From: a bacterium
GTDB taxonomy: Bacteria; AUK180
DNA length: 12,596 nucleotides
Direction: 5' to 3'
NCBI GenBank assembly: GCA_021162505.1
Contig: JAGGYO010000269.1
Span: 1 to 12,596, forward strand
In this document: piece after piece, positions 1-5,239 of the stretch
Position numbering within the stretch: the first letter of the stretch is position 1
Layout: each line of letters opens with the position of its first letter
Position numbers and translations under genes: made by a program
The notes under the pieces: model-generated
What the model was told of the DNA's origin: nothing
What the model saw: only the letters and a program-made list of their open reading frames with translations
Databases searched by the model: none

Positions 1-953
1 GATAATCCGAATAGTTCTCTTGCATTTTTATTTGTAATTTTCCCATTCTTTAAAATAAATTCAACAATTTTCATCTGTCTTTCATTTAAAGCAACTTGTC
101 CTTGTTCTTTTAATATTTCAATATCTTTGCTTAATCCGAGAATTCTTTTTTTAACCGCTTCAATACTTATCAAGAAACCTTGTGTAAAATATTCTAACCA
201 ATTCGTTAAATCAAGAGTACTTTGATCTATACTTTTTAAAATATTATAATATCTTGATCTATCCTGATCATAATAATCATCCAATGCAAAAAATCGTTTT
301 ATATCAAATTCGCTTTTATAAAGAATTAGAGTTGCTATTATTCGAGCAATTCGACCATTTCCATCAATAAAAGGGTGAATTCTAACTATTTCATAATGAG
401 CAATACCTGCAACTATTACAGGATTTAACCCCTCAATTTTTGTTGAATTTAACCAATTTAAAAATTTGTCCACTAATTTTGCAACTTCTTTTGTTTGTGG
501 TGGTCTGAAAACAATTTCCCCTGTAAATCTATTTCCAACAACAACTTGTCTTGTTCTAAATTTTCCTTCATCTTCAGTATTATTTAATGTATTATTTACA
601 ATTATTTTATGAATTTTAAAAAAATGCTTTCTTTGAAAAGGAGATAACTTTGCAAATTCAGGTATTTTATCGAGCATTTTGAGATAATTTAATACTTCTT
701 GTTTATCTTTTCTTTTAACCATTATATCACGACCTTCCGAAAGAGCAGTAACCTCTTCAAGTGAAAGGATGTTACCTTCAATAGCAGTAGATGAATGAGC
801 ATTTGATAACAATGCTCGCTTTCTTAATGATATTTCCCATTTGGGAATTAGCGGTGAATTCATTATAATAGTTCGGGCTTCTGCAATTTTATTTAAATAT
901 TTAACCATTTTATCCGTATATCGGAAATTTGGTTCAAAAATTTTCATATCCAT
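1..953 (-). CDS. Fic family protein (AMPylase-type), 3' end cut by window start
   Basis: This reading frame stays open to the window edge; 317 codons are visible. Residues 193-204 read HPFIDGNGRIAR, matching the Fic active-site motif HPFx(D/E)GNGRxxR. The histidine and the anion-binding loop that transfer AMP from ATP to a protein hydroxyl are therefore intact. Residues 55-60 (STAIEG) match the inhibitory-helix motif (S/T)xxxE(G/N), so this looks like a self-inhibited Fic protein with the inhibitory helix N-terminal to the core. After the Fic core (to about residue 260), a helical region leads into what looks like a winged-helix domain (from about 288), cut off here. The start at 953 is chosen because AGGAGG lies 5 bases upstream; the ATG at 958 in another frame stops at once. 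It is the last visible gene of the minus-strand restriction-modification cluster. Fic genes are often carried in type I RM loci. The target is unknown. Confidence 0.93.
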   Translation of the reverse strand, partial: MDMKIFEPNFRYTDKMVKYLNKIAEARTIIMNSPLIPKWEISLRKRALLSNAHSSTAIEGNILSLEEVTALSEGRDIMVKRKDKQEVLNYLKMLDKIPEFAKLSPFQRKHFFKIHKIIVNNTLNNTEDEGKFRTRQVVVGNRFTGEIVFRPPQTKEVAKLVDKFLNWLNSTKIEGLNPVIVAGIAHYEIVRIHPFIDGNGRIARIIATLILYKSEFDIKRFFALDDYYDQDRSRYYNILKSIDQSTLDLTNWLEYFTQGFLISIEAVKKRILGLSKDIEILKEQGQVALNERQMKIVEFILKNGKITNKNARELFGL

Positions 954-971
954 TTCATCCTCCTAAATTTA

Positions 972-994
972 GGTCGTTCTCGAACGGCCCCTAC
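972..994 (-). repeat. REP-like palindrome 1 (GTAG-headed, 'CGTTC' type)
   Basis: On the minus strand it reads GTAGGGG followed by an inverted repeat. On the plus strand, GGTCGTTC and GAACGGCC pair over 8 positions (one G-T wobble) around TC, followed by CCTAC. It lies in the fic 5' region, 19 bases from the fic start codon, so a hairpin in the mRNA would sit just upstream of the ribosome site. Confidence 0.85.
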
Positions 995-1003
995 GATAAA
1001 TGC

Positions 1004-1027
1004 GGGCGGTTCGCGAACCGCCCCTAC
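1004..1027 (-). repeat. REP-like palindrome 2 (GTAG-headed, 'GGTTCG' type)
   Basis: A perfect 20-base palindrome at 1004-1023 (GGGCGGTTCG and its complement) is followed by CCTAC, so the minus strand carries the GTAGGGG head. It lies 9 bases from REP 1, in the same orientation. The same type order recurs at 3267-3319. Confidence 0.88.
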
Positions 1028-1057
1028 AATTCGTTGACATATCATTCTCCTAAATAC

Positions 1058-1084
1058 GGGCAGACACACAGGTCTGCACCCTAC
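1058..1084 (-). repeat. REP-like palindrome 3 (divergent, 'GCAGAC' type)
   Basis: GCAGAC (1060-1065) and GTCTGC (1072-1077) form a 6-bp stem around a 6-base loop, followed by ACCCTAC. The stem sequence differs from the other copies, but the CCCTAC tail (GTAGGG head on the minus strand) and orientation are kept. It is therefore read as a third variant of the same element. Confidence 0.7.
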
Positions 1085-1099
1085 GGGTTTTATTTTTTT

Positions 1100-1135
1100 A
1101 ATCGTGAGGTTAATCGCGAGGTCAATCGTGAGGTT
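1100..1135. repeat. Three tandem 12-bp repeats
   Basis: AATCGTGAGGTT, AATCGCGAGGTC and AATCGTGAGGTT follow each other with no gap. The unit is a multiple of three, so it encodes a repeating NREV on the plus strand, but no convincing gene uses it. It sits between the four-helix-bundle gene and the REP cluster upstream of fic. Confidence 0.85.
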
Positions 1136-1149
1136 ATTATATTTTGCTT

Positions 1150-1515
1150 TCATTTTTCATCCTTAATTCTTTTTTTTACAGTTTTTACACTTGCGACCAA
1201 CATTCCAATAATTTCATTAACATCATCACTTAGTTTCTTGTATAATTCATTATTAATATAATTTGTATCTTTTAAAATAGACAACCAATAATCAGTTTCA
1301 TTTGCTTCTTTTAAAGCAATACTCAACTTATTAACAAAATCTGCCTTTGATTGAGCATATTCTGCTTCTCTAACTAATGCACCGATAGATGTTCCCAATT
1401 TTAATATTTGTTTTGTTAAAACATATTCCTTTTTTTCTTCAACCAAAATTCTACTTAAATTAACTATATCAATTGCGAATGAATAACTCCTATCTTTTAA
1501 AATATTCTCTTTCAT
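1150..1515 (-). CDS. Four helix bundle protein (23S rRNA-intervening-sequence / Avd-like family)
   Basis: The 121-residue product looks all-helical and matches the family often annotated 'four helix bundle protein' (S23, TIGR02436 type). Hallmarks are the N-terminal MKENILKDRSYSFA, then VLTKQILKLGTSIGA (about 34-48), then SKADFVNKLSIALKEANETDYWL (about 57-79). The family includes proteins encoded in 23S rRNA intervening sequences and is related to Avd of diversity-generating retroelements; most members have no known function. The start at 1515 is preferred over the in-frame ATG at 1536: GGAG lies about 6 bases upstream of it, family members begin at this MKEN, and the extra codons come from spacer next to the 7-bp repeat. 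The stop TGA (1150-1152) lies in an isolated pair of 7-bp repeat-like units (1149-1162). It follows hsdM on the same strand. Confidence 0.88.
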   Translation of the reverse strand: MKENILKDRSYSFAIDIVNLSRILVEEKKEYVLTKQILKLGTSIGALVREAEYAQSKADFVNKLSIALKEANETDYWLSILKDTNYINNELYKKLSDDVNEIIGMLVASVKTVKKRIKDEK

Positions 1516-1531
1516 TTCTTCTCCTACATTT

Positions 1532-1748
1532 TTCATTCTTCATTCTTCACTCTTCACTTTTCACTCTTCATTTTTATTTCTTCATTCTTCATTCTTCATT
1601 TTTCATTCTTCATTTTTCACTCTTCATTCTTCATTTTTCACTCTTCATTTTTCACTCTTCATTCTTCATTCTTCATTTTTCATTCTTCACTCTTCATTTT
1701 TATTTCTTCATTCTTCATTCTTCACTCTTCACTTTTCACTCTTCACTC
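1532..1748. repeat. 31-unit 7-bp tandem repeat (TTCAYTY)
   Basis: Thirty-one consecutive 7-base units run without a single insertion or deletion. Nearly all are TTCATTC, TTCATTT, TTCACTC or TTCACTT; two are TTATTTC (1574 and 1700). Variation is almost confined to unit positions 5 and 7. Longer blocks recur: the five-unit series TTCACTC-TTCATTT-TTATTTC-TTCATTC-TTCATTC occurs at 1560-1594 and 1686-1720, pointing to growth by block duplication. On the minus strand every standard unit contains ATGA or GTGA, so all three frames carry both starts and stops. The tract fills the space between hsdM and the four-helix-bundle gene and supplies the hsdM stop codon. Confidence 0.97.
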
Positions 1749-3250
1749 TTTATCCCCAATTCATTTAAATAATTATCCATCTTTTTTTGAACATCCTTTA
1801 ACTCATTTTCAAGGGTTTTTATCTCTTTGATCGTGGCAGGAATATCAACCGGCTCCTCTTCCTCAAAGGTATCTACATATCGCGGTATATTTAGATTATA
1901 ATCATTTTCTTTGATCTCTTCGGGCTTTGCAATATAAGAATATTTTTCAATTGCCGTAAATGATTTATAGGTAGCATAGATTTTGTCAAGATCTTCATTT
2001 CTTAGTTTATTTTGTTTTTTACCTTTTTCGTATTCATTTGAAGCATCAATAAAAAGAATGTTTTTTCTCCTTCTATTCTTTTTAAAAACAAGTATGGCTG
2101 CGGGGATTCCTGTACCGAAAAAGAGTTTATCCGGTAATCCAATAACGGCATCAAGCAGGTTTTCTTGAATAAATTTTGTTCTGATACGGCCTTCTGCTGC
2201 ACCTCTAAACAATACCCCAAGTGGGACAACAACACCAACCCTGCCTGTTTCTTCATTCATTGTTTCGATCATGTGTGTAATAAAGGCATAATCCCCTTTA
2301 CTCTTAGGCGGTAATCCGCGATGGAAACGATTATATTTATCATTTTCCGCCTCTTCAACTCCCCACTTTTTAAGTGAAAATGGCGGATTGGCAACTATAA
2401 TATCAAATTTCATTAAAGAATCATTTTCAATCAATGCCGGGCTTTTGATGGTATCACACCATTCTATTCTGGCATTATCAATACCATGAAGGAACATATT
2501 CATCTGACATAATGCCCATGTACTTCCATTACTCTCCTGACCATATAATGAAAAATTAATATCTTTGATCTCTTTTGCAACCTTAATAAGCAATGAACCC
2601 GAACCACAAGCGGGATCACAAATCCTTTCGCCTTCCTTTGGCTCAACTAACTTCGCTATGAGTTGGGATACCTCTGGTGGCGTATAAAATTCTCCACCTT
2701 TTTTACCCGCATCACTTGCAAATTGGCTTATCAAGTATTCATAGGTATTTCCAATAATATCCAGATTACCAATCCTTGAAGGTCTTAGGTCAAGGTCGGG
2801 ATTATGAAAATCCTCTAATAAACTTTTCAAACGGGAATTTCTATCTTTTGTTTTACCGAGGGAATGTTCTGAATTAAAATCAATATTTCTAAAAACACCA
2901 TCAAGTTTTTGTTTATTTTCATCTTCAATTTTTTCCAATGCCTTATTTATTATCTCACCGATATTGCCTTCATTCCTCTTATTGTAAAGACGATCAAATG
3001 TCGCGTCTTCGGGCATCTGAAATCTTTCCCTTTTCAGTCGGCGCTCTACTCTGTCCATATCTCCCTTATATTGAGAAACATATTCTTCCTTTTTTTCTTT
3101 TCTTAAATCACTGAGATATTTAATAAAAAGCATAACAAGTACATAATTTTTGTATTCGCTGGGATCTACGACACCTCTAAAAGTATCACATGCCGACCAC
3201 GCGATCTTTTGAATTGTTGACTGATCAACCTTTTTTTTACTATCCATCAT
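1736..3250 (-). CDS. hsdM: Type I restriction-modification methyltransferase subunit (HsdM)
   Basis: The 504-residue product has the full length usual for HsdM. An N-terminal helical domain (about 10-160) is followed by the N6-adenine methyltransferase core. EFYTPPEV (187-194) precedes the S-adenosylmethionine motif DPACGSGSLL (212-221), and the catalytic motif NPPF is at 288-291. The C-terminal DYNLNIPRYV (450-459) and final helices are typical of the subunit surface that meets HsdS. It would methylate adenine at the site chosen by HsdS. The start at 3250 follows AGGGGG; a second ATG is immediately adjacent. It lies 65 bases downstream of hsdS, with two REP palindromes between. The last codons and the TGA stop lie in or next to the first units of the 7-bp repeat, so the tail KSEE is partly repeat-derived. 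All methylation motifs look intact. Confidence 0.97.
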   Translation of the reverse strand: MMDSKKKVDQSTIQKIAWSACDTFRGVVDPSEYKNYVLVMLFIKYLSDLRKEKKEEYVSQYKGDMDRVERRLKRERFQMPEDATFDRLYNKRNEGNIGEIINKALEKIEDENKQKLDGVFRNIDFNSEHSLGKTKDRNSRLKSLLEDFHNPDLDLRPSRIGNLDIIGNTYEYLISQFASDAGKKGGEFYTPPEVSQLIAKLVEPKEGERICDPACGSGSLLIKVAKEIKDINFSLYGQESNGSTWALCQMNMFLHGIDNARIEWCDTIKSPALIENDSLMKFDIIVANPPFSLKKWGVEEAENDKYNRFHRGLPPKSKGDYAFITHMIETMNEETGRVGVVVPLGVLFRGAAEGRIRTKFIQENLLDAVIGLPDKLFFGTGIPAAILVFKKNRRRKNILFIDASNEYEKGKKQNKLRNEDLDKIYATYKSFTAIEKYSYIAKPEEIKENDYNLNIPRYVDTFEEEEPVDIPATIKEIKTLENELKDVQKKMDNYLNELGIKSEE

Positions 3251-3266
3251 TTTTTCCCCCTAATGC

Positions 3267-3290
3267 GGGTCGTTCTCGAACGACCCCTAC
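3267..3290 (-). repeat. REP-like palindrome 4 ('CGTTC' type)
   Basis: GGGTCGTTC and GAACGACCC form a 9-bp stem around TC, followed by CCTAC. It lies between hsdS and hsdM, 17 bases upstream of the hsdM start codon, in the same orientation as the other copies. Confidence 0.88.
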
Positions 3291-3296
3291 ATTTCC

Positions 3297-3319
3297 GGCG
3301 GTTCGCGAACCGCCCCTAC
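3297..3319 (-). repeat. REP-like palindrome 5 ('GGTTCG' type), overlapping the hsdS stop
   Basis: GGCGGTTCGCGAACCGCC (3297-3314) is a perfect 18-base palindrome followed by CCTAC. The GTAG head on the minus strand (3319-3316) contains the TAG that ends hsdS, so the element is joined directly to the coding end. It pairs with REP 4 at a 6-base spacing. Confidence 0.9.
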
Positions 3320-3921
3320 ATATTGTTTGTATATGTTTTTATTATTTCATTAACTAATTTCCCTTTTTTTTGATTAATTTTTTTATACAATGATTTTTCC
3401 TTTTGCCATAAATTATAAAATTCCATTATTTTTTTTTGTTTATCAATGGGCGGAATTGGCATCTTCACGCCTTCCAATATTTTTATTTTTAAATGCGGGA
3501 CAACCGTTCCCGTGGAGGTCTTTTCCAAATAATTTCTTAATTGGGTTGAATTCAAATACCATGCAATATATTGAGGTAGGATTTGATTGTTTTTGGGTCT
3601 CATGATAAAAAAGAAAGAGGATACAACAATTTTCTCCGGTACTTTTTCAATAAATATAGCTCTCGGATAATGACCGCGGGCTATAACAAGAACATCATTA
3701 TTTCTCAAAATTCTATCCTTCTTTAAATTTTTCACATCTGCACGCGTGATAACATCATTGACAATACCTTCATTCACCTTAACATCCTTATATAATAATA
3801 TTCTGTACTTTCCTCTTGTGCCCGTTGAAACCCTCTCCCTAAATTGATGTCCTAATATTATATTACAAATATCGGCTAAACATTTATAGTTAATAAGTTT
3901 TTGTTTGTCCAACTTTTTCAT
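3316..3921 (-). CDS. hsdS: Half-size type I restriction specificity subunit (HsdS, one target-recognition domain)
   Basis: At 201 residues the product is about half a usual HsdS. It has one target-recognition domain (about 12-150), closing with TSTGTVVPHLKIKILEGVKMP and IPPIDKQKKI (156-165), typical of the end of such a domain. One long helix (about 160-195) follows, corresponding to the conserved spacer helix that contacts HsdM. No second domain follows in any frame. Known half-size HsdS proteins can pair to rebuild the two-domain shape and then read interrupted palindromes; that is the inference here. No Shine-Dalgarno precedes ATG 3921, but a consensus promoter ends about 5 bases upstream, suggesting a leaderless mRNA. 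The stop TAG is part of REP 5, so the original C-terminus may have been trimmed by the repeat. It is the first gene of the minus-strand cluster. Confidence 0.92.
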   Translation of the reverse strand: MKKLDKQKLINYKCLADICNIILGHQFRERVSTGTRGKYRILLYKDVKVNEGIVNDVITRADVKNLKKDRILRNNDVLVIARGHYPRAIFIEKVPEKIVVSSFFFIMRPKNNQILPQYIAWYLNSTQLRNYLEKTSTGTVVPHLKIKILEGVKMPIPPIDKQKKIMEFYNLWQKEKSLYKKINQKKGKLVNEIIKTYTNNM

Positions 3922-3926
3922 ATTAC

Positions 3927-3955
3927 ATTATAACAAAAAAATAATAAAATGTCAA
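3927..3955 (-). promoter_or_regulatory. Consensus sigma70-type promoter of hsdS with extended -10
   Basis: On the minus strand TTGACA (3955-3950), a 17-base spacer and TATAAT (3932-3927) match the consensus at all twelve positions, and TG sits one base before the -10 (extended -10). Transcription would start at about 3920-3921, on or next to the hsdS ATG. That agrees with the absence of a Shine-Dalgarno site. Confidence 0.85.
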
Positions 3956-3963
3956 GTTTTTTT

Positions 3964-3982
3964 GAAGTATTTTTATTACTTC
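3964..3982. promoter_or_regulatory. Candidate operator: inverted repeat GAAGTA-N7-TACTTC
   Basis: Two perfect 6-base half-sites are separated by 7 bases, centred about 53 bases upstream of the predicted hsdS start point. The spacing suits a dimeric regulator. No regulator gene is visible, and an AT-rich dyad of this size can arise by chance. Confidence 0.3.
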
Positions 3983-4057
3983 TTTTCATTGACTGCTATT
4001 TGATCACTAATTATTTGCATGATTTTAATAATTAACCTGCCAATTCCGTATCATACA

Positions 4058-4080
4058 GGTCGTTCACGAACGACCCCTAC
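4058..4080 (-). repeat. REP-like palindrome 6 ('CGTTC' type)
   Basis: GGTCGTTC and GAACGACC form an 8-bp stem around AC, followed by CCCTAC, with the GTAG head on the minus strand. This is the only copy outside the spaces within the RM/fic cluster. It is followed after 5 bases by a short run of 7-bp repeats. Confidence 0.87.
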
Positions 4081-4085
4081 AATTC

Positions 4086-4113
4086 TTCATTTTTCATTAT
4101 TCATTATTCATTG
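4086..4113. repeat. Short 7-bp tandem repeat (4 units)
   Basis: TTCATTT, TTCATTA, TTCATTA and TTCATTG follow in perfect 7-base register. They belong to the same TTCATTN type as the long tract at 1532-1748 but vary at the last position. Here the tract is joined to REP 6 and to the dispersed repeat at 4122. Confidence 0.8.
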
Positions 4114-4121
4114 ATATTTCA

Positions 4122-4142
4122 GTGCTTTGTGGTTATTCCATT
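4122..4142 (+). repeat. Dispersed repeat copy A (CTYTGTGGTTATTMCATT core)
   Basis: Nineteen of 21 bases match 9218-9238, at the opposite end of the plus-strand operon, in the same orientation. Confidence 0.75.
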
Positions 4143-4147
4143 TTGCT

Positions 4148-4243
4148 ATGGAACTCATTGACCATATCGTGTCAAAGAAGAAATCAGAGCATATTTCAGT
4201 AAATATTAATGAGGGACGATTGAGTATTACTAAAAAGAAATAA
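4148..4243 (+). CDS. Doubtful 31-residue ORF
   Basis: ATG 4148 to TAA 4241-4243 encodes a lysine-rich peptide beginning MELIDHIVSKKK and ending RLSITKKK. The upstream part of its open frame is made from the dispersed repeat, there is no Shine-Dalgarno site, and I recognise no family. It could be the tail of a decayed gene or chance. Confidence 0.18.
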   Translation: MELIDHIVSKKKSEHISVNINEGRLSITKKK

Positions 4244-4252
4244 TCAGACCCC

Positions 4253-4281
4253 TTGATTTTCAGTAATTAAAGTGATAAAAT
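4253..4281 (+). promoter_or_regulatory. Promoter of the gld-type operon
   Basis: TTGATT (4253-4258), a 17-base spacer and TAAAAT (4276-4281) with TG one base upstream (extended -10) give a good sigma70-type match. Transcription would start at about 4288, leaving a leader of about 19 bases that contains the GAGG ribosome site at 4298-4301. Confidence 0.6.
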
Positions 4282-4306
4282 AAATTTTATTATAGTAGAG
4301 GTGCAT

Positions 4307-5239
4307 ATGATAGAGATACAAAATATTTCAAAGCATTTTGGTAATTTAATTGCCGTTAATGATGTAACATTTATGGTTAACCGCGGTGAGATCGTTGGAT
4401 TTCTCGGACCTAACGGAGCGGGGAAAACTACTACTATGCGAATGATAACCGGATTTTTCCCGGCGGATAAGGGTAAAGTTCTGATCGACGGAATTGATAT
4501 TAGTGAAAATCCTTTGGAAGCAAAAAGACGCATTGGCTATTTACCTGAAAATGCGCCGCTATACGAAGATATGACCGTTACCGAGTATCTAAATTTTATT
4601 GGCGAGGCACGGCAAATACCAAATTTAAAAAGCAGAATTCAGGGAACCATATCAATGGTCGGCTTAGAAAAAGTTTCAAAAAGAATGATATGGGAACTTT
4701 CCAAGGGTTTTCATCAAAGGGTTGGTTTAGCACAGGCGATCTTGGGAGATCCGGATTTTTTAATATTGGATGAACCCACCACGGGTTTGGACCCTAATCA
4801 GATCTTGGAGATCCGCGATGTAATAAAGAAATTAGGGGAGACAAAGACAATTATCCTTTCAACGCATATCTTACAGGAAGCTGAAGCACTGGCATCAAAA
4901 ATAATTATTATTGATAATGCAAAGATCGTTGCACAAGATTCAAAAGAAAATATAAAGAACCTTTTTCAGGTAACGAATACAATAAAAATAATATATAAAA
5001 ATAATGACAATTTTGAAAAAGACCTGAAAGGCATTGCGAACATTACGAATATTAAACAAATTGAGGAGATAAAGGGTGCGAAGACAATAATAGTTTATGC
5101 CAATGATGATATCCGCGAAAAAATATTCAATAAGGCGGTTGAAACAAAGACCACCCTTTTAGGCTTGACAAGAGAATTAGCATCTCTTGAAGATATTTTT
5201 GCCAAAGTAACAAGAAAGGAGGTTGATAATGAAAAATAA
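4307..5239 (+). CDS. GldA-type ABC transporter ATP-binding protein
   Basis: This 310-residue cytoplasmic ATPase of an ABC-2 type exporter has a Walker A (GPNGAGKT, 34-41), a LPE in place of the usual Q-loop glutamine (79-81), the signature LSKGFHQR (131-138), Walker B with LILDEP (152-157), and the switch histidine H187. The signature is LSKG rather than LSGG, which I associate with the Gld-type branch; histidine 136 replaces its usual arginine. A C-terminal domain of about 90 residues follows the ATPase fold, as in many ABC-2 ATPases. The start at 4307 is chosen because GAGG lies 5 bases upstream; the in-frame GTG at 4301 overlaps that site. It overlaps the next gene by 11 bases, so the two are translationally linked. 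The exported substrate is unknown; in Bacteroidota the family is tied to gliding. Confidence 0.93.
   Translation: MIEIQNISKHFGNLIAVNDVTFMVNRGEIVGFLGPNGAGKTTTMRMITGFFPADKGKVLIDGIDISENPLEAKRRIGYLPENAPLYEDMTVTEYLNFIGEARQIPNLKSRIQGTISMVGLEKVSKRMIWELSKGFHQRVGLAQAILGDPDFLILDEPTTGLDPNQILEIRDVIKKLGETKTIILSTHILQEAEALASKIIIIDNAKIVAQDSKENIKNLFQVTNTIKIIYKNNDNFEKDLKGIANITNIKQIEEIKGAKTIIVYANDDIREKIFNKAVETKTTLLGLTRELASLEDIFAKVTRKEVDNEK

Larger units (their letters stand above)
969..1040 (-). other. REP-encoded 23-codon leader ORF with duplicated start region, upstream of fic
   Basis: On the minus strand a Shine-Dalgarno-like TTTAGGAG precedes an ATG at 1040. A short frame then runs through REP copies 2 and 1 and stops at TAA 969-971, just before the real fic ribosome site. 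The region around this ATG (minus strand, 1059-1038) resembles the fic initiation region at 16 of 20 aligned bases (TTTAGGAGAATGATATG versus TTTAGGAGGATGAAATG). The encoded peptide is arginine-rich only because it reads the two palindromes (RGGSRTAR, then RGRSRTT). It may be a translated leader or simply a by-product of repeat insertion with a small duplication; nothing shows that it is expressed. Confidence 0.3.
3922..4306. other. Divergent intergenic region between hsdS and the gld-type operon
   Basis: This 385-bp spacer holds two divergent promoters and several repeats, listed separately. From left to right: the hsdS promoter; an inverted repeat GAAGTA-N7-TACTTC; an AT-only inverted repeat TAATTATT-N11-AATAATTA (4008-4034); REP 6; four 7-bp repeat units; a dispersed repeat copy; a doubtful 31-codon ORF; and the plus-strand promoter. 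No RNA gene or riboswitch is recognised. Confidence 0.8.

Noticed and set aside
1040..1127. Promoter for fic from TTGACC in the 12-bp repeat (minus strand)
   Set aside because: The hexamer 17 bases downstream is ATTAAA, matching the -10 consensus at only three positions.
944..1153. Minus-strand 69-residue frame overlapping the four-helix-bundle stop by ATGA
   Set aside because: The coupling-like overlap is tempting, but the frame is the 12-bp repeat plus three REPs, with repeated VGAVRE from the palindromes.
929..1261. Plus-strand 110-residue frame
   Set aside because: It reads through REPs, the 12-bp repeat and the antisense of the four-helix-bundle gene; there is no family match or ribosome site.
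1150..1748. Diversity-generating retroelement, suggested by the Avd-like gene
   Set aside because: There is no reverse transcriptase and no template/variable repeat pair anywhere in the window.
1473..1772. Plus-strand 99-residue frame rich in F, H, L and S
   Set aside because: It is the 7-bp repeat read as protein (a 7-residue period follows automatically) and lies antisense to two real genes.
972..4113. CRISPR array
   Set aside because: The palindromes have irregular spacing and no spacer-repeat periodicity, the 7-bp tract has no spacers, and no cas genes are present.
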